From contig NZ_JALGCL010000003.1 in assembly GCF_022808325.1 (NCBI RefSeq), positions 62,001 to 126,000 on the forward strand: DNA of 64,000 nucleotides. Direction: 5' to 3'. The first letter of the stretch is position 1. Every line of letters starts with the position of its first letter. The position numbers were made by a program, and so were the translations under genes. Below the pieces are notes generated by a model. It did not search any database, was not told the DNA's origin, and saw nothing but the letters and a program-made list of their open reading frames with translations. Origin of the DNA: Cognatiluteimonas sedimenti (GTDB lineage: Bacteria > Pseudomonadota > Gammaproteobacteria > Xanthomonadales > Xanthomonadaceae). Of the stretch, positions 26,625 to 35,809 are shown piece after piece.

Positions 26625-29507
26625 TTACTTGCCCGCCACCGGCTTGCCGTCGGCGTCGACCACGCTGACCTCGCCCAGCTTCAGCGCGCGCACCGGCTGC
26701 TCGATCTTCGACAGGTCGCCGACCACCACCCAGGTCAGCGCCTTGGCGTCGATCGCCTTGGCCGCTTCGTTGACCTGCGCCGGGGTCATCGCCGCGATCT
26801 GCGCGTTGCGCTGCTGCACCCAGTCGTCGGGCCGGCCGAACTCGACCATGTCGCTGATCGTGCCCATCACCGCTTCAGCGGTCTCGTAGGCGCCGGGCTG
26901 GCTGCGCAGCTCGTTGGCGACCACCTTGGCGACCTCGGCCTCGGTGGCCGGGGCCTGGCCGCTGCCGAACTGGGCGATCTCGCGCTGCATTTCCTGCAGC
27001 GATTCGGCGGTCTTGTCGATCTGCACCGGCGCATAGGCCAGCCACGGCCGTTGCCCGAGCGCGGACGCCAGCATCGAATGCGCGCCGTAGGACCAGTGCT
27101 TGTCTTCGCGCAGGTTCATGTTCAGGCGCGCGGTGAAGTCGCCGCCCAGCACCTGGTTGGCCATCCCCAGCCGCACTGAAGCCGGGTCGGTGTTGGACGG
27201 CATCAGCTCGCCGGTGAAGATGTTGGCCTGGACCGCGCCGGGCTGGTCGATCAGGAACACGCGCGGCTGCAGCGGCCGCGCGACCTTGGCGACTGCGTCC
27301 GCCTTGGCGGCCTCGCCGTCGCCCTTCCAGTCGCCGAAATGCTTGTCCAGCAGCGGCACGATTTCGGCGAGCGTGGTGTCGCCGACCACGATCACGGTGG
27401 CCTGCTCGGGGCGCAGCCAGGCGCGCTGGTAGGCGAGCAGGTCGTCGCGGCTGAGGCTGGCGATCGCCGCCTCGGTGCCGCTGCCGGTGAACGGGATGCC
27501 GTAGGGGTGGTCGCTGCCGTACAGCAGCGGCGGCAGCACGCGCAGGGCGGCCGAATTCGGGCGCGCCTTCTCCTGGGCGATGCCGGCGATCCACTGCGCC
27601 TTGACCCGGTCGATCTCGGCCTGGTCGAAGCGCGGCTGCCGCAGCATGTCGGCGAACAGCGCGAGCGAAGGGTCGAGGTTGCGCTTCAGCGCCGACAAGG
27701 ATGCGTTGCCGCCGTCGAGGTTGGCGCTGGCGCTGATTTCGGCGCCCAGGTCCTCCTCGCGCGAAGCGAAGTCGAGCGCGCCCAGCCCGGCGGCGCCTTC
27801 GTCGAGCATGCCCATGGTGAACGCGGCGGTGCCCAGCTTGCCGCCGCGGTCGGCGGCGTACCCGCCGTCGAAGCTGTAGCCCAGGTTGACCACCGGGATG
27901 TCGTGGCGCTCGGCCAGGATCAGCTTGCTGCCGTTCCTGAGGGTGGCGTGCTGCAGCGCCGGGAACTTGAGCGTCGGGAAGCTGGCCACGTCCGGGACGC
28001 CCTGGCTGCGGTCGACGTCGCTGGCGGCGGTGGTGAACCTGGCGTCGACCGCCGGCAGCGCGAACGGCGCCGGCTTCACCGCCGGCGCTTCTGCCAGCGG
28101 CTTGCGCTCGCCCGGCACCACCACGAAGGTGTGGCTGGGCTTGCCCAGCCACTGCCGCGCCACGTCGCGCACCTGTTCGGGGGTGGCGCTGTCGATGTTG
28201 CGCAGGTTGTCGCGGAAGCAGCCCGGGTCGGCGGTGTAGATCGCGCAGGAAGCGAGCACGTCGGCCTTGCCACCGAAGCCGCCGATGCGCTCGATGCCGC
28301 GGATGAAACCGGCCCGGTATACGGTCTTGGCGCGCGCCAGTTCGGCGGCGCTGGGGCCGTCGCGCAGCAACCGCTGCAATTCCTCGTCCAGCGCCGCCTC
28401 GACCCTGGCCTGCTCGACGCCCTGCTTGACCATCGCGTTCATGATGAAACTGCCCGACAGCTGCGCGCCATAGTTGGCGGTGCTGACGCTGTCGGCGATC
28501 TTGTCCTGGTGCACCAGGCGGGTATCCAGGCGCGAGCTGGCGCTGCCGCCCAGCACCGCGGAGAACAGGTCCAGCAGGTCCGAATCGCGGCTGCCGACCT
28601 GCGGCACGTTCCACATCCGCCGCACCATCACCTGCGGCACCTTGTCCTCGAGCACGGTACGACCCGACTGCGCCAGCGGCGCGATGTCGACCGCCGGCTG
28701 CTGCATGGTCGGCGTCGCCGGGATGTCGCCGAAATACTTCGCCGCCTTGGCCTTGGCGGTGGCCAGGTCGATGTCGCCGGCCAGCACCAGCACCGCGTTG
28801 TTGGGGCCGTACCAGGTGCGGAACCAGGTCTTGACGTCCTCCAGCGAGGCGGCGTTCAAGTCGTTCATCGAGCCGATCGTGGTGTGGTGGTACGGATGCC
28901 CTTCCGGGTACATCGTGTGCGCCACCACCTCCCGCAGCTGGCCATAGGGCTGGTTCATGCCCTGGCGCTTCTCGTTCTGGACCACGCCGCGCTGCTCGTC
29001 CAGGGTGGCCTGGTCGATCGCGCCGAGCAGGTGGCCCATGCGGTCGGACTCCATCCACAGCGCCATGTCCAGCGCGGTGGTCGGCACGTTCTCGAAATAG
29101 TTGGTGCGATCGGTGTTGGTGGTGCCGTTCATGTCGGTGGCACCGGCCTGTTCGAACGGCTCGAAGTATTCACCCGGATTGTTTTCCGAGCCGTTGAACA
29201 TGAGGTGCTCGAACAGGTGCGCGAAGCCGCTGCGCCCGGCCGGCTCGGCGAGGCTGCCGACGTGGTACCAGAGGTTGACCGCGACGATCGGCGCCTTGTG
29301 GTCCTCGTGCACGATCACGCGCAGGCCGTTGGGCAGGGTGAACTGCTGGAAGGCGATGTCGACGCCGGTGGTGGTGGGCGCGACGGCTTCGGCCTGCACG
29401 GCCGGTGCGTAGAAGCCGCCACCGAGCGCGGCGGCCAGGGCGAAGGCGAGGACCCCCTGGCGCAATAGCGCGCGGGGACGGAACGAACGGCTGGCGACGA
29501 CGGACAT
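26625..29507 (-). CDS. Periplasmic M16 (insulinase/pitrilysin-family) zinc peptidase
   Basis: A 960-residue exported peptidase with a signal peptide (LLRQGVLAFALAAALGGGFYAPAVQA). The first M16 half carries the inverted zinc motif HLFEH in GFAHLFEHLMFNG, with the distal Glu in the ALDMALWMESDRMG/DEQRGVVQNEKRQG region. The second half repeats the fold without HxxEH, as usual for single-chain pitrilysin-like enzymes. AGGAG before ATG 29507 supports the start. Likely degrades small peptides in the periplasm; substrate unknown. Confidence 0.92.
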   Translation of the reverse strand: MSVVASRSFRPRALLRQGVLAFALAAALGGGFYAPAVQAEAVAPTTTGVDIAFQQFTLPNGLRVIVHEDHKAPIVAVNLWYHVGSLAEPAGRSGFAHLFEHLMFNGSENNPGEYFEPFEQAGATDMNGTTNTDRTNYFENVPTTALDMALWMESDRMGHLLGAIDQATLDEQRGVVQNEKRQGMNQPYGQLREVVAHTMYPEGHPYHHTTIGSMNDLNAASLEDVKTWFRTWYGPNNAVLVLAGDIDLATAKAKAAKYFGDIPATPTMQQPAVDIAPLAQSGRTVLEDKVPQVMVRRMWNVPQVGSRDSDLLDLFSAVLGGSASSRLDTRLVHQDKIADSVSTANYGAQLSGSFIMNAMVKQGVEQARVEAALDEELQRLLRDGPSAAELARAKTVYRAGFIRGIERIGGFGGKADVLASCAIYTADPGCFRDNLRNIDSATPEQVRDVARQWLGKPSHTFVVVPGERKPLAEAPAVKPAPFALPAVDARFTTAASDVDRSQGVPDVASFPTLKFPALQHATLRNGSKLILAERHDIPVVNLGYSFDGGYAADRGGKLGTAAFTMGMLDEGAAGLGALDFASREEDLGAEISASANLDGGNASLSALKRNLDPSLALFADMLRQPRFDQAEIDRVKAQWIAGIAQEKARPNSAALRVLPPLLYGSDHPYGIPFTGSGTEAAIASLSRDDLLAYQRAWLRPEQATVIVVGDTTLAEIVPLLDKHFGDWKGDGEAAKADAVAKVARPLQPRVFLIDQPGAVQANIFTGELMPSNTDPASVRLGMANQVLGGDFTARLNMNLREDKHWSYGAHSMLASALGQRPWLAYAPVQIDKTAESLQEMQREIAQFGSGQAPATEAEVAKVVANELRSQPGAYETAEAVMGTISDMVEFGRPDDWVQQRNAQIAAMTPAQVNEAAKAIDAKALTWVVVGDLSKIEQPVRALKLGEVSVVDADGKPVAGK

Positions 29508-29680
29508 GCGGCACTCCTGTGCGGGCTGGATGCACGGGCGAGGCGTCGCAGCGTGCGTGAATGGGCGGGGAACCCCGGCTGCCATCGTAACCGCCGTCTC
29601 TTTGCGCGCTGTAGGCCATTAGTCCTGCCCGGCGGGCGGCAACGACGCTGTAACCGCTTGCAGCGCGGCATACTCGGCGC

Positions 29681-30391
29681 ATGGACGCACGCCACAGCCT
29701 GGTCACCGGCGCCAACCGCGGCCTGGGCCTCGAGTTCACCCGGCAACTGCTGGCACGCGGCGATCGCGTGATCGCCACCTGCCGCCATCCCGGCAAGGCC
29801 ACGGCGCTCAATGCGCTGGCCGGCGAACATCCCGGCCGCCTGCACGTGCTGCCGCTGGACGTCTCCGACCCGAAATCGATCGCGGCGCTGGTGTCCGAGC
29901 TGCCGCTGCTGGACGACGGCGGCGATGCGACCCTGGACTTGCTGGTCAACTGCGCCGGCGTGCTGCACTCCGGTGAGCGTTTCGGCAGCGTGGCGGCGGC
30001 GACGCTGGACGACAGTTTCCGCACCAACGCGATGGGCCCGCTACTGCTGACCCAGGCGCTGGCGCCACGGCTGGCGGACAACGCCCGGGTGGCGAACCTC
30101 AGTTCGGTGCTCGGCTCGATCGCTTCGGTCGGCCGCTTCGGCACGCCCAGCTACAACCTCAGCAAGGCCGCGCAGAACATGGCGACCGCCTTGCTGGCGC
30201 GGGCGCTGCAGCCGCGCGGGATCGTGGTGCTGGCGCTGCACCCGGGCTGGGCGCGGACCGACATGGGCGGCGACAACGCCACCGTGGCGGTGGCCGATGC
30301 CGTCGCCGGGTTGTTGCGGGTGATCGACGCGGCAGGCACTGGCGACAGCGGCAGCTTCCAGGACTGGCGCGGAGAGCCGCTGCCTTGGTGA
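29681..30391 (+). CDS. Short-chain dehydrogenase/reductase (CsgA/YciK-like)
   Basis: A 236-residue classical-type SDR: cofactor site LVTGANRGLGLEFT, NCAG in LLVNCAGVLH, catalytic Ser in NLSSVLGS and YNLSK. The C-terminal GWARTDMGGDNATV and the sequence overall resemble the CsgA-like subfamily of NAD(P)H oxidoreductases. Divergent from the M16 peptidase gene across 173 bp. Substrate unknown. Confidence 0.88.
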   Translation: MDARHSLVTGANRGLGLEFTRQLLARGDRVIATCRHPGKATALNALAGEHPGRLHVLPLDVSDPKSIAALVSELPLLDDGGDATLDLLVNCAGVLHSGERFGSVAAATLDDSFRTNAMGPLLLTQALAPRLADNARVANLSSVLGSIASVGRFGTPSYNLSKAAQNMATALLARALQPRGIVVLALHPGWARTDMGGDNATVAVADAVAGLLRVIDAAGTGDSGSFQDWRGEPLPW

Positions 30392-30675
30392 CGATGACCG
30401 GATGACGGACGTCCGGGCCCCGCGCGGACGCTGCATGCCGATACGAAATGCCAGCAGGATCAATCATTTGCGACTGGCACGCGGCCTGCTTACAACCCTC
30501 GTGTACGACTCCTCCGAGTCGCTGCCCGAGGAACCTTCCCATGTCGCTGCATACCCACCTGATCCGTGGCGCGATTGCACTGCCGGTGCTGGCGCTGCTG
30601 TGCATCGCGGCCGCAATCGCGCCGCCAGCGGCGGCCCGCTGCGGCGGCGCCGGGTTCGCGGCCGATAATGCCGCG

Positions 30676-31158
30676 ATGTTCGACGTCATCCTGCACCAGC
30701 CACAGATCCCGCCCAACACCGGCAATGTCATCCGCCTGTGCGCCAACACCGGCGCGCGGCTGCACCTGGTGCAACCGCTGGGCTTCTCGCTGGACGACGC
30801 ACAGCTGCGCCGTGCCGGGCTGGACTACCACGAGTACGCGACGCTGCAGGTGCACGCCTCGCTCGACCTCGCGCTGGCGGCGCTGGCTCGCCGCGAGCAC
30901 GCGCCGCCACGGCTGTACGCGCTCAGCACGCGCGGCGGCACCCGTTTCGACGCGCCGGCGTTCCGCGCCGGGGACGCCTTCGTGTTCGGAAGCGAAACCA
31001 GCGGCCTGCCCGATGCGGTGCTCGACGCATTGCCGCCGTCGCAGCGCCTGCGCCTGCCGATGCAGCCGCACAACCGCAGCCTCAACCTGTCGAACGCGGT
31101 GGCGGTGGTGGTGTACGAGGCCTGGCGGCAATGCGGCTTCGCCGGTGCGAGCGCCTGA
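30676..31158 (+). CDS. trmL: tRNA (cytidine/uridine-34-2'-O)-methyltransferase TrmL
   Basis: A SPOUT-fold methyltransferase of 160 residues that methylates the wobble base of tRNA-Leu. It begins MFDVILHQPQIPPNTGNVIRLCANTG and has the knot motifs VFGSETSGLP and MQPHNRSLNLSNAVAVVVYEAWRQ. The family start is ATG 30676. The frame is, however, open upstream to an ATG at 30541 with a GAGGAA ribosome site and a signal-peptide-like segment (ALPVLALLCIAAAIAPPAAA) fused in frame; see the finding on this. The cytoplasmic role argues that 30676 is the working start. Confidence 0.88.
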   Translation: MFDVILHQPQIPPNTGNVIRLCANTGARLHLVQPLGFSLDDAQLRRAGLDYHEYATLQVHASLDLALAALARREHAPPRLYALSTRGGTRFDAPAFRAGDAFVFGSETSGLPDAVLDALPPSQRLRLPMQPHNRSLNLSNAVAVVVYEAWRQCGFAGASA

Positions 31159-31306
31159 CTGAACCGCGCCGTAAAAGTTCCACCGCGGCGCGCGCGCGGC
31201 TTCAGGTTGCGTTGCAGGGGCGAACGGAAAATCACGCCACCGGTTCACCAGGCGTTGTCCATCCGCCGCCTGCCGGCCCAAAAACAAAATTGAAGAGGCT
31301 CCCCCG

Positions 31307-31861
31307 ATGAAGCGTTCCCTGCTTGCCTTCGCCCTGTTTGCTGCCCTGCCCTTTGCCGCGTCCGCGGCCGACGGCATCTCCTACAACTATGTGCAGGGCG
31401 GCTACGTCGCCACCAACACCGATTCCGGCGACGCCGATGGCTGGGGCCTGGACGGCTCGGCCGCGCTCACCCCCAACTTCCACCTGTTCGGCGGTTACTC
31501 CAACCAGGACGTGAAGGATTTCGACGCAGACTTCGACCAGTGGCGCTTGGGCGTGGGCTACAACCACGAGATCTCGCCGAACATGGACCTGCTGACGCGC
31601 GTGGCGTACGAGAAGTTCGACGCCGGCGATGGCGTCAGCGCCGACGGCTACAGCGTCGAGGCCGGTGTGCGCGGCGCGATGACGCCGATGCTGGAAGGCT
31701 ACGCGCTGGCCGGTTACGAGGACGGCAATGATTTCGATGGCGACTTCTACGGCCGCCTCGGCGCGCAGGTGAAGTTCACTCCGAACTGGGGCGTGGCCGG
31801 CGACGTCAAGGTCTCCGACGGCGACACCCAGTGGTTCGTCGGACCGCGCCTGACCTGGTAA
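31307..31861 (+). CDS. ax21: Ax21-family outer-membrane beta-barrel protein
   Basis: A 184-residue protein with signal peptide (MKRSLLAFALFAALPFAASA) and eight or so amphipathic strands ending in WFVGPRLTW, with a terminal aromatic residue as in outer-membrane barrels. YNYVQGGYVATNTDSGDADGWGLDGS, YSVEAGVRGAMTPMLEGYALAGYED and FYGRLGAQVKFTPNWGVAGDVK match the Xanthomonas Ax21 family, which is likely an OmpA-like barrel. Early claims that Ax21 is a secreted signal that activates rice immunity were retracted. A terminator follows at 31947-31974. Confidence 0.9.
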   Translation: MKRSLLAFALFAALPFAASAADGISYNYVQGGYVATNTDSGDADGWGLDGSAALTPNFHLFGGYSNQDVKDFDADFDQWRLGVGYNHEISPNMDLLTRVAYEKFDAGDGVSADGYSVEAGVRGAMTPMLEGYALAGYEDGNDFDGDFYGRLGAQVKFTPNWGVAGDVKVSDGDTQWFVGPRLTW

Positions 31862-31946
31862 GGACTCCGGCGCAAGGAATCCAGCGCAAGCCCCGACGAA
31901 GGGCAAGATCGCGAACGCTCCCTCCCCTTGGCTTTCGCGATCGGAC

Positions 31947-31974
31947 CCGGCCGGCAACGGCCGGGTTTTTTTGT
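31947..31974 (+). terminator. Intrinsic terminator after ax21
   Basis: ACCCGGCCG-GCAA-CGGCCGGGT followed by a run of seven T: a 9-bp GC stem with a stable GNRA-type tetraloop. It lies 86 bp after the ax21 stop on the plus strand. Confidence 0.9.
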
Positions 31975-32029
31975 GGTCCTGCTCCCGGCAGCAGGAGGGA
32001 TGGGCCGGGTCGCACACCTGGTCGCGACC

Positions 32030-32285
32030 TGATGGGTCCGGCGCGACCACCAGCGCTTCGCGGCGAATGTCCCCCGGCCTCCGCCTGCGGCGGCGGCCTC
32101 CTCCTTGATTTCGCCGCGAAGCGCTGGCGGCCGCACCGGACATCGCCGGCCGGGCTCGACAAAAGCTGAGCACGGCTCCGCGCCCTTGCGGCGAGCGCGG
32201 TCGCGACGTCGGGTGCGCAGGGGCATGGATCCGAAATCAAGGAGGAGGCGACGGCCAGCGGCCGGCGCCGGGGGATATTCGCATC
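32030..32285. repeat. Mosaic of long inverted repeats between ax21 and gpsA
   Basis: The 550-bp gap from 31862 to 32413 holds no gene, only the ax21 terminator and this repeat. An exact 18-bp inverted repeat (CCAGCGCTTCGCGGCGAA at 32050-32067 against 32110-32127) extends imperfectly outward to about 37-bp arms. The spacer (TGTCCCCCGGCC...CTCCTTGATTTCG) is repeated in inverted, diverged form at about 32231-32281 (CGAAATCAAGGAGGAGG ... GGGGGATATTCG). It looks like two copies of a short palindromic mobile element, one decayed. No transposase. Confidence 0.7.
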
Positions 32286-32413
32286 CAGGCGCCTGCGTGC
32301 CCGGCGTCGCGACCAGCCGACGGCTCCTCGATTGGAGGAAGAACCGTTTTCGGGGACATCACGACCGTGGCAGTCAAAGCGCGGTTCGAAAGCAAGCGCC
32401 CATGCGCGCGCAA

Positions 32414-33457
32414 TTACCGGAACAGGTCTGCCGGGTATTCCGCCTTCTGCTCGCGCGCCAGCAGGCGCTGCAGCGCTTCGGCGGGCGTGATGTCTCCGTG
32501 CAGGACGTCACGGACGTTGTGCGCGATCGGCAACTCCAGGCCGTGGCGCTCGGCCAGGCGCATCACCTCGTCGGCGGTCTGCACCGATTCGACCACCTGG
32601 CCGATCTCGCGCACCGCGTCGTCCAGCGACTGTCCACGCCCGAGCGCCAGGCCCAGGCGACGGTTGCGCGACAGGTCGCCGGTACAGGTCAGCACCAGGT
32701 CGCCGAGCCCGGCCAGCCCCATCAGCGTTTCCGGGCGGCCACCGATCGCCGCGTTGAGCCGCAGCATTTCGTTGAGGCCGCGGGTGATCAGGCCCGTGCG
32801 CGCGTTGAGGCCCAGGCCCATGCCATCGGCCGCGCCGGTGGCGACTGCGAGCACGTTCTTCATCGCCCCGCCGAGTTCAGCGCCGCGCATGTCGTCGCCG
32901 GTATAGGCGCGGAAATTCGGGCCGTGGAGGACACCGGCTACCTGCTGCACGAAGCCGTCGTCGTCGCCATGCACGGTCAACGCCGTCGGCAGGCCCTGCG
33001 CGACTTCCCTGGCGAACGACGGCCCGGTGACCACCGCCAGCGGCACGCCGGGGCCCAGCGTGTCGGCGGCCACTTCATGCAGGAATCGCCCGGAACCGGG
33101 TTCGAAACCCTTGGTCGCCCAGGCCACGCCCGCGTGCGAGGGGCGCAACGGCGCCAGCGCGTGCAGCGTCTGCGTAAAGGCATGCGACGGCACCACCACC
33201 AGCACCAGGTCGGCGTCGCGCAGGGCATCGGCCAGGGCGGTGGTCGCGCGCAACGTGTCCGGCAGGACGATGCCCGGCAGGTAGTGCGGATTCTCGTGGC
33301 CCCGGTCGATCGCGGCGACGACGTCGGCATCGCGGCCCCACAGCACGGCGGCATGGCCGTGCCGGGCGATCAGCGCAGCCAGCGCGGTGCCCCAGGAGCC
33401 CGCGCCGAGGACGGCGACCTTCAAAGCCGCCAGCGCGACGGACGCTTGCGCCGACAT
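32414..33457 (-). CDS. gpsA: Glycerol-3-phosphate dehydrogenase [NAD(P)+]
   Basis: Reduces dihydroxyacetone phosphate to sn-glycerol 3-phosphate for phospholipid synthesis. It is 347 residues with the Rossmann motif [32 protein letters not shown], the catalytic Lys in [19 protein letters not shown] and [11 protein letters not shown]. It begins 12 bp after the secB stop on the same strand, the usual secB-gpsA order. Confidence 0.97.
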   Translation of the reverse strand: MSAQASVALAALKVAVLGAGSWGTALAALIARHGHAAVLWGRDADVVAAIDRGHENPHYLPGIVLPDTLRATTALADALRDADLVLVVVPSHAFTQTLHALAPLRPSHAGVAWATKGFEPGSGRFLHEVAADTLGPGVPLAVVTGPSFAREVAQGLPTALTVHGDDDGFVQQVAGVLHGPNFRAYTGDDMRGAELGGAMKNVLAVATGAADGMGLGLNARTGLITRGLNEMLRLNAAIGGRPETLMGLAGLGDLVLTCTGDLSRNRRLGLALGRGQSLDDAVREIGQVVESVQTADEVMRLAERHGLELPIAHNVRDVLHGDITPAEALQRLLAREQKAEYPADLFR

Positions 33458-33469
33458 CTGCGCGGCGAC

Positions 33470-33985
33470 TCAGGCGTTGCCGGCGGTTTCCGCGTCGGCG
33501 AGCCCGTCGCCGGACTGCGCCTGCTGCGCGCGCTGGCGCAGGCTTTCGGCATACAGCGATTCGAAATTGATCGGCTGCAGCAGGAACGGCGGGAAGCCAC
33601 CGGCGCTGATCAGGTCGCCGATGCTCTGGCGCGCATAGGGATACAGCGCGTTCGGGCAGTGGGTGCCGAGCATCGCGTCCAGGGTCTGCTCGTCGAAGCC
33701 GGCCAGGCCGAACACGCCGGCCTGCTGCACTTCGGCCAGGTACGCGGTCTTCTCGCCGATGGTGCAGGTCAGGGTGACGCCGAGCACCACTTCGAAGGCG
33801 TTGTCCGACAGCCGCTGCACCTTCTGGCTGAGGTTCATCTGCAGCTGCGGCTGGCCCTGCTCGTTGAACACCTGGGGCGCGCCCGGGGCTTCGAAGGACA
33901 CGTCCTTGAGGTAGATCTTCTCGACCGTGAACATCGGGCCGGTGTCGGCAGCGGCGGCGCCGTTGAGGGTGTCTTGCTCGGACAT
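33470..33985 (-). CDS. secB: Protein-export chaperone SecB
   Basis: Tetrameric cytoplasmic chaperone that keeps exported proteins unfolded and delivers them to SecA. The 171-residue sequence has [16 protein letters not shown], the conserved [34 protein letters not shown] and [36 protein letters not shown]. The C-terminal tail is alanine/glutamine-rich. First gene of a secB-gpsA pair. Confidence 0.97.
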   Translation of the reverse strand: MSEQDTLNGAAAADTGPMFTVEKIYLKDVSFEAPGAPQVFNEQGQPQLQMNLSQKVQRLSDNAFEVVLGVTLTCTIGEKTAYLAEVQQAGVFGLAGFDEQTLDAMLGTHCPNALYPYARQSIGDLISAGGFPPFLLQPINFESLYAESLRQRAQQAQSGDGLADAETAGNA

Positions 33986-34098
33986 CGTGGAACTCCAGCG
34001 CGAAGGCGGAAAAGAAGTCGATTATCGCACGGCGCCCCGCGATGTTCGCCCGCCGTCAGCGCCAGCACGCGCCGCGGCGGGTCCTGCAACCCGTGGCT

Positions 34099-34140
34099 TC
34101 AGCGCCCCTTGGCCAGCGGCAGGCCCGCCTGCTGCCGCGC
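34099..34140 (-). repeat. Duplicated 3' end of the rhodanese gene
   Basis: This 42-nt stretch matches the last 14 codons (with stop) of the rhodanese gene at 34204-34245 with about five mismatches, 105 nt apart. Read on the minus strand it again encodes QQAGLPLAKGR and stop, in the same frame 35 codons past the real stop. It is a relic tandem duplication of the gene's tail, not a gene. Confidence 0.8.
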
Positions 34141-34203
34141 CACGCGACAGCCGGCCGCCGTGCCATCGCAACGCGCCGCGGCGCGCCACCGAGCCATCCG
34201 ACC

Positions 34204-34638
34204 TCAGCGGCCCTTGGCGAGCGGCAGGCCTGCCTGCTGCCAGGCGCCGATGCCGCCATCGAGCACGTAGACCTGCTCGAAACCGGCCTTGCGCAGCCGC
34301 CTGGCGGCGCCACCCGCGGTCTGCCCGGTCTTGCACACCAGCACCACCGGCAGCGCCCGCGCCACGGCGAGCTGCTTGTTCTCGGGATCGAACTGGCTCA
34401 ACTGCACGTTCTTGGCGCCGGGGATGTGGCCCTTGCCGAAATCGGCGGCCGGGCGCAGGTCCACCACCAGGGCGTTGTCGCGATTGACCAGGGCGGTCAG
34501 CCCGGCCGGCTGCAGGCCCTTGTAGCCACGGAACAGGCCCGAGAGTTCGTTGAAGACCAGGGCAACGGTCAGCCCGGCCAGGCCCAGCGACAGGTAGGGA
34601 TGGCGGCCGGCGAAGGCGATCAGTTCGGGGAGGGTCAA
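34204..34638 (-). CDS. Membrane-anchored rhodanese-domain protein
   Basis: A single rhodanese domain (~residues 45-140) after an N-terminal TM helix (HPYLSLGLAGLTVALVFNELSGLF). The active Cys lies in LVCKTGQTAGGAAR, and DLRPAADFGKGHIPGAKNV and VYVLDGGIGAWQQAGLPL are typical. It should transfer sulfur or act as a sulfane carrier facing the cytoplasm. The start is uncertain: TTG 34638 (TLPELIAFAGRH) fits relatives; the frame is open to about 34695. Its 3' end is duplicated downstream (34099-34140). Confidence 0.8.
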   Translation of the reverse strand: MTLPELIAFAGRHPYLSLGLAGLTVALVFNELSGLFRGYKGLQPAGLTALVNRDNALVVDLRPAADFGKGHIPGAKNVQLSQFDPENKQLAVARALPVVLVCKTGQTAGGAARRLRKAGFEQVYVLDGGIGAWQQAGLPLAKGR

Positions 34639-34728
34639 CGGGATGCTCGGATGGCGCGGGGCGGCGATTGTCGCCCGCCAGCCTGCGGGAGGCAAAAACG
34701 GCTGCGCGAGCGCGGCCTCACTGCGTGC

Positions 34729-35139
34729 TCATTGCCCTTCCCACAGGTCCGGCAAGCCGACCGTCAGCCACCACACCTTGCCCTCGGCGTCGTAACGCCA
34801 GCGCTCGGTGTAGCGGGCCTGGCGCTCGACCAGGGTATTGCGGTTGATCACGCCGATGCCGATTTCGCGGATGGCGTTGGTCTGCGTCACCTGGGCGCCC
34901 AGGTCGTGGTAGCCGGAGATCTGCACCTGCTTGTAGCGCTCGAATTCCAGGTCGGTCATCGGGTGCGCCTTGCGGTATTCCGGGTCGACCATGTTCCAGG
35001 CGCCCTCGAAGTCGCCCCAGCGGATCGCGGCGGAATATGCGTACTGCGCCTGCTGCAGCGCGCTGGTCTGGTCGACCTTGGCGGTGCCGCAGGCCGCCAG
35101 CCCCAGCAGCAGCGACAGCAGCATTCCCACGTTCCGCAT
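34729..35139 (-). CDS. Conserved lipoprotein of unknown function
   Basis: A 136-residue lipoprotein with lipobox LGLAAC and a mature domain WGDFEGAWNMVDPEYRKAHPMTDLEFERYKQVQISGYHDLGAQVTQ ending YTERWRYDAEGKVWWLTVGLP. This compact alpha+beta pattern recalls SnoaL/NTF2-like folds, but I do not recognise the family. Start ATG 35139 is preceded by AAGGTG at good distance; in-frame ATGs 15 and 21 bases earlier are possible. Confidence 0.75.
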   Translation of the reverse strand: MRNVGMLLSLLLGLAACGTAKVDQTSALQQAQYAYSAAIRWGDFEGAWNMVDPEYRKAHPMTDLEFERYKQVQISGYHDLGAQVTQTNAIREIGIGVINRNTLVERQARYTERWRYDAEGKVWWLTVGLPDLWEGQ

Positions 35140-35270
35140 CTGCACCTTCAGCATCCGCATCACCTGCACTCCCGCCGCGAAGCCAGCGGGCATCCTAACC
35201 CGGGCGCAGCCATGCCATCGGCGTCACGCGCGTTCCTGGCGGGCTCATCTGCCGGGCTCATCTACCGGGC

Positions 35271-35732
35271 TCATTCAACGCCGGCGATCGCCACGAAGCG
35301 GGCGCGGCCTTCCGCGGCGATGCCGCCGTCGGGCAGGCGCACGCAGGCCTGCAGCTGGAGGCTGGCGCGGCCGTGTTCGCGCAGCGCGGCGGCGGCCGCG
35401 TCCCAGGACTGGCCCTCGTCGAGCCGGGCTTCGGCGACCAGGTCGGCGTACAGCGGCGCGCGGTAGCGCACGCTGCTGTCGGCGACGTACACCTCCGCCG
35501 CCAAGCCGGCGCGTTGCAGGCGCAGGGTGACCAGGCCCCAGCCGGCCAGCGTCATCAACGAACCCAGGCTGCCGCCGAAGGCACAGCCCTTGTCATTGAG
35601 GTGCGCCGCCAGTGGCGCCTGCAGGCGCAGGCAGTCGTCATCGAAGCTGGCGATGCGCAGCTGCAGCGCGGCCACCGGCGGCATCGCCTGGTAATGGGCA
35701 TGGAGTGCTTGCAGGGCGGGATCGGATGGCAT
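35271..35732 (-). CDS. Hotdog-fold thioesterase-like protein (YiiD C-terminal type)
   Basis: A 153-residue hotdog protein. MPPVAALQLRIASFDDDCLRLQAPLAAHLNDKGCAFGGSLGSLMTLAGWGLVTLRL is the signature of the YiiD_C putative thioesterase family, with the LNDKGCAFGGS segment in place of the usual catalytic HGG. Substrate unknown. Divergent from hemD, about 78 bp apart. Confidence 0.82.
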   Translation of the reverse strand: MPSDPALQALHAHYQAMPPVAALQLRIASFDDDCLRLQAPLAAHLNDKGCAFGGSLGSLMTLAGWGLVTLRLQRAGLAAEVYVADSSVRYRAPLYADLVAEARLDEGQSWDAAAAALREHGRASLQLQACVRLPDGGIAAEGRARFVAIAGVE

Positions 35733-35809
35733 GCGGGCCGCTGGCAGTGGGAGGCGAGGCAGCGGCGATCCCGCATGCCGCGGCGCTGGCGCTATGCCAA
35801 GCTGGCGCC

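Noticed and set aside
30475-30490. Sigma-54 promoter before trmL as a firm feature
   Set aside because: TGGCACG-CGGC-CTGC has a mismatch at the -12 element and lies before a doubtful extension. Kept only as part of a finding.
31307-31861. Ax21 as a quorum-sensing signal precursor
   Set aside because: The sequence is an outer-membrane barrel with a normal signal peptide, and the signalling claims for this family were withdrawn.
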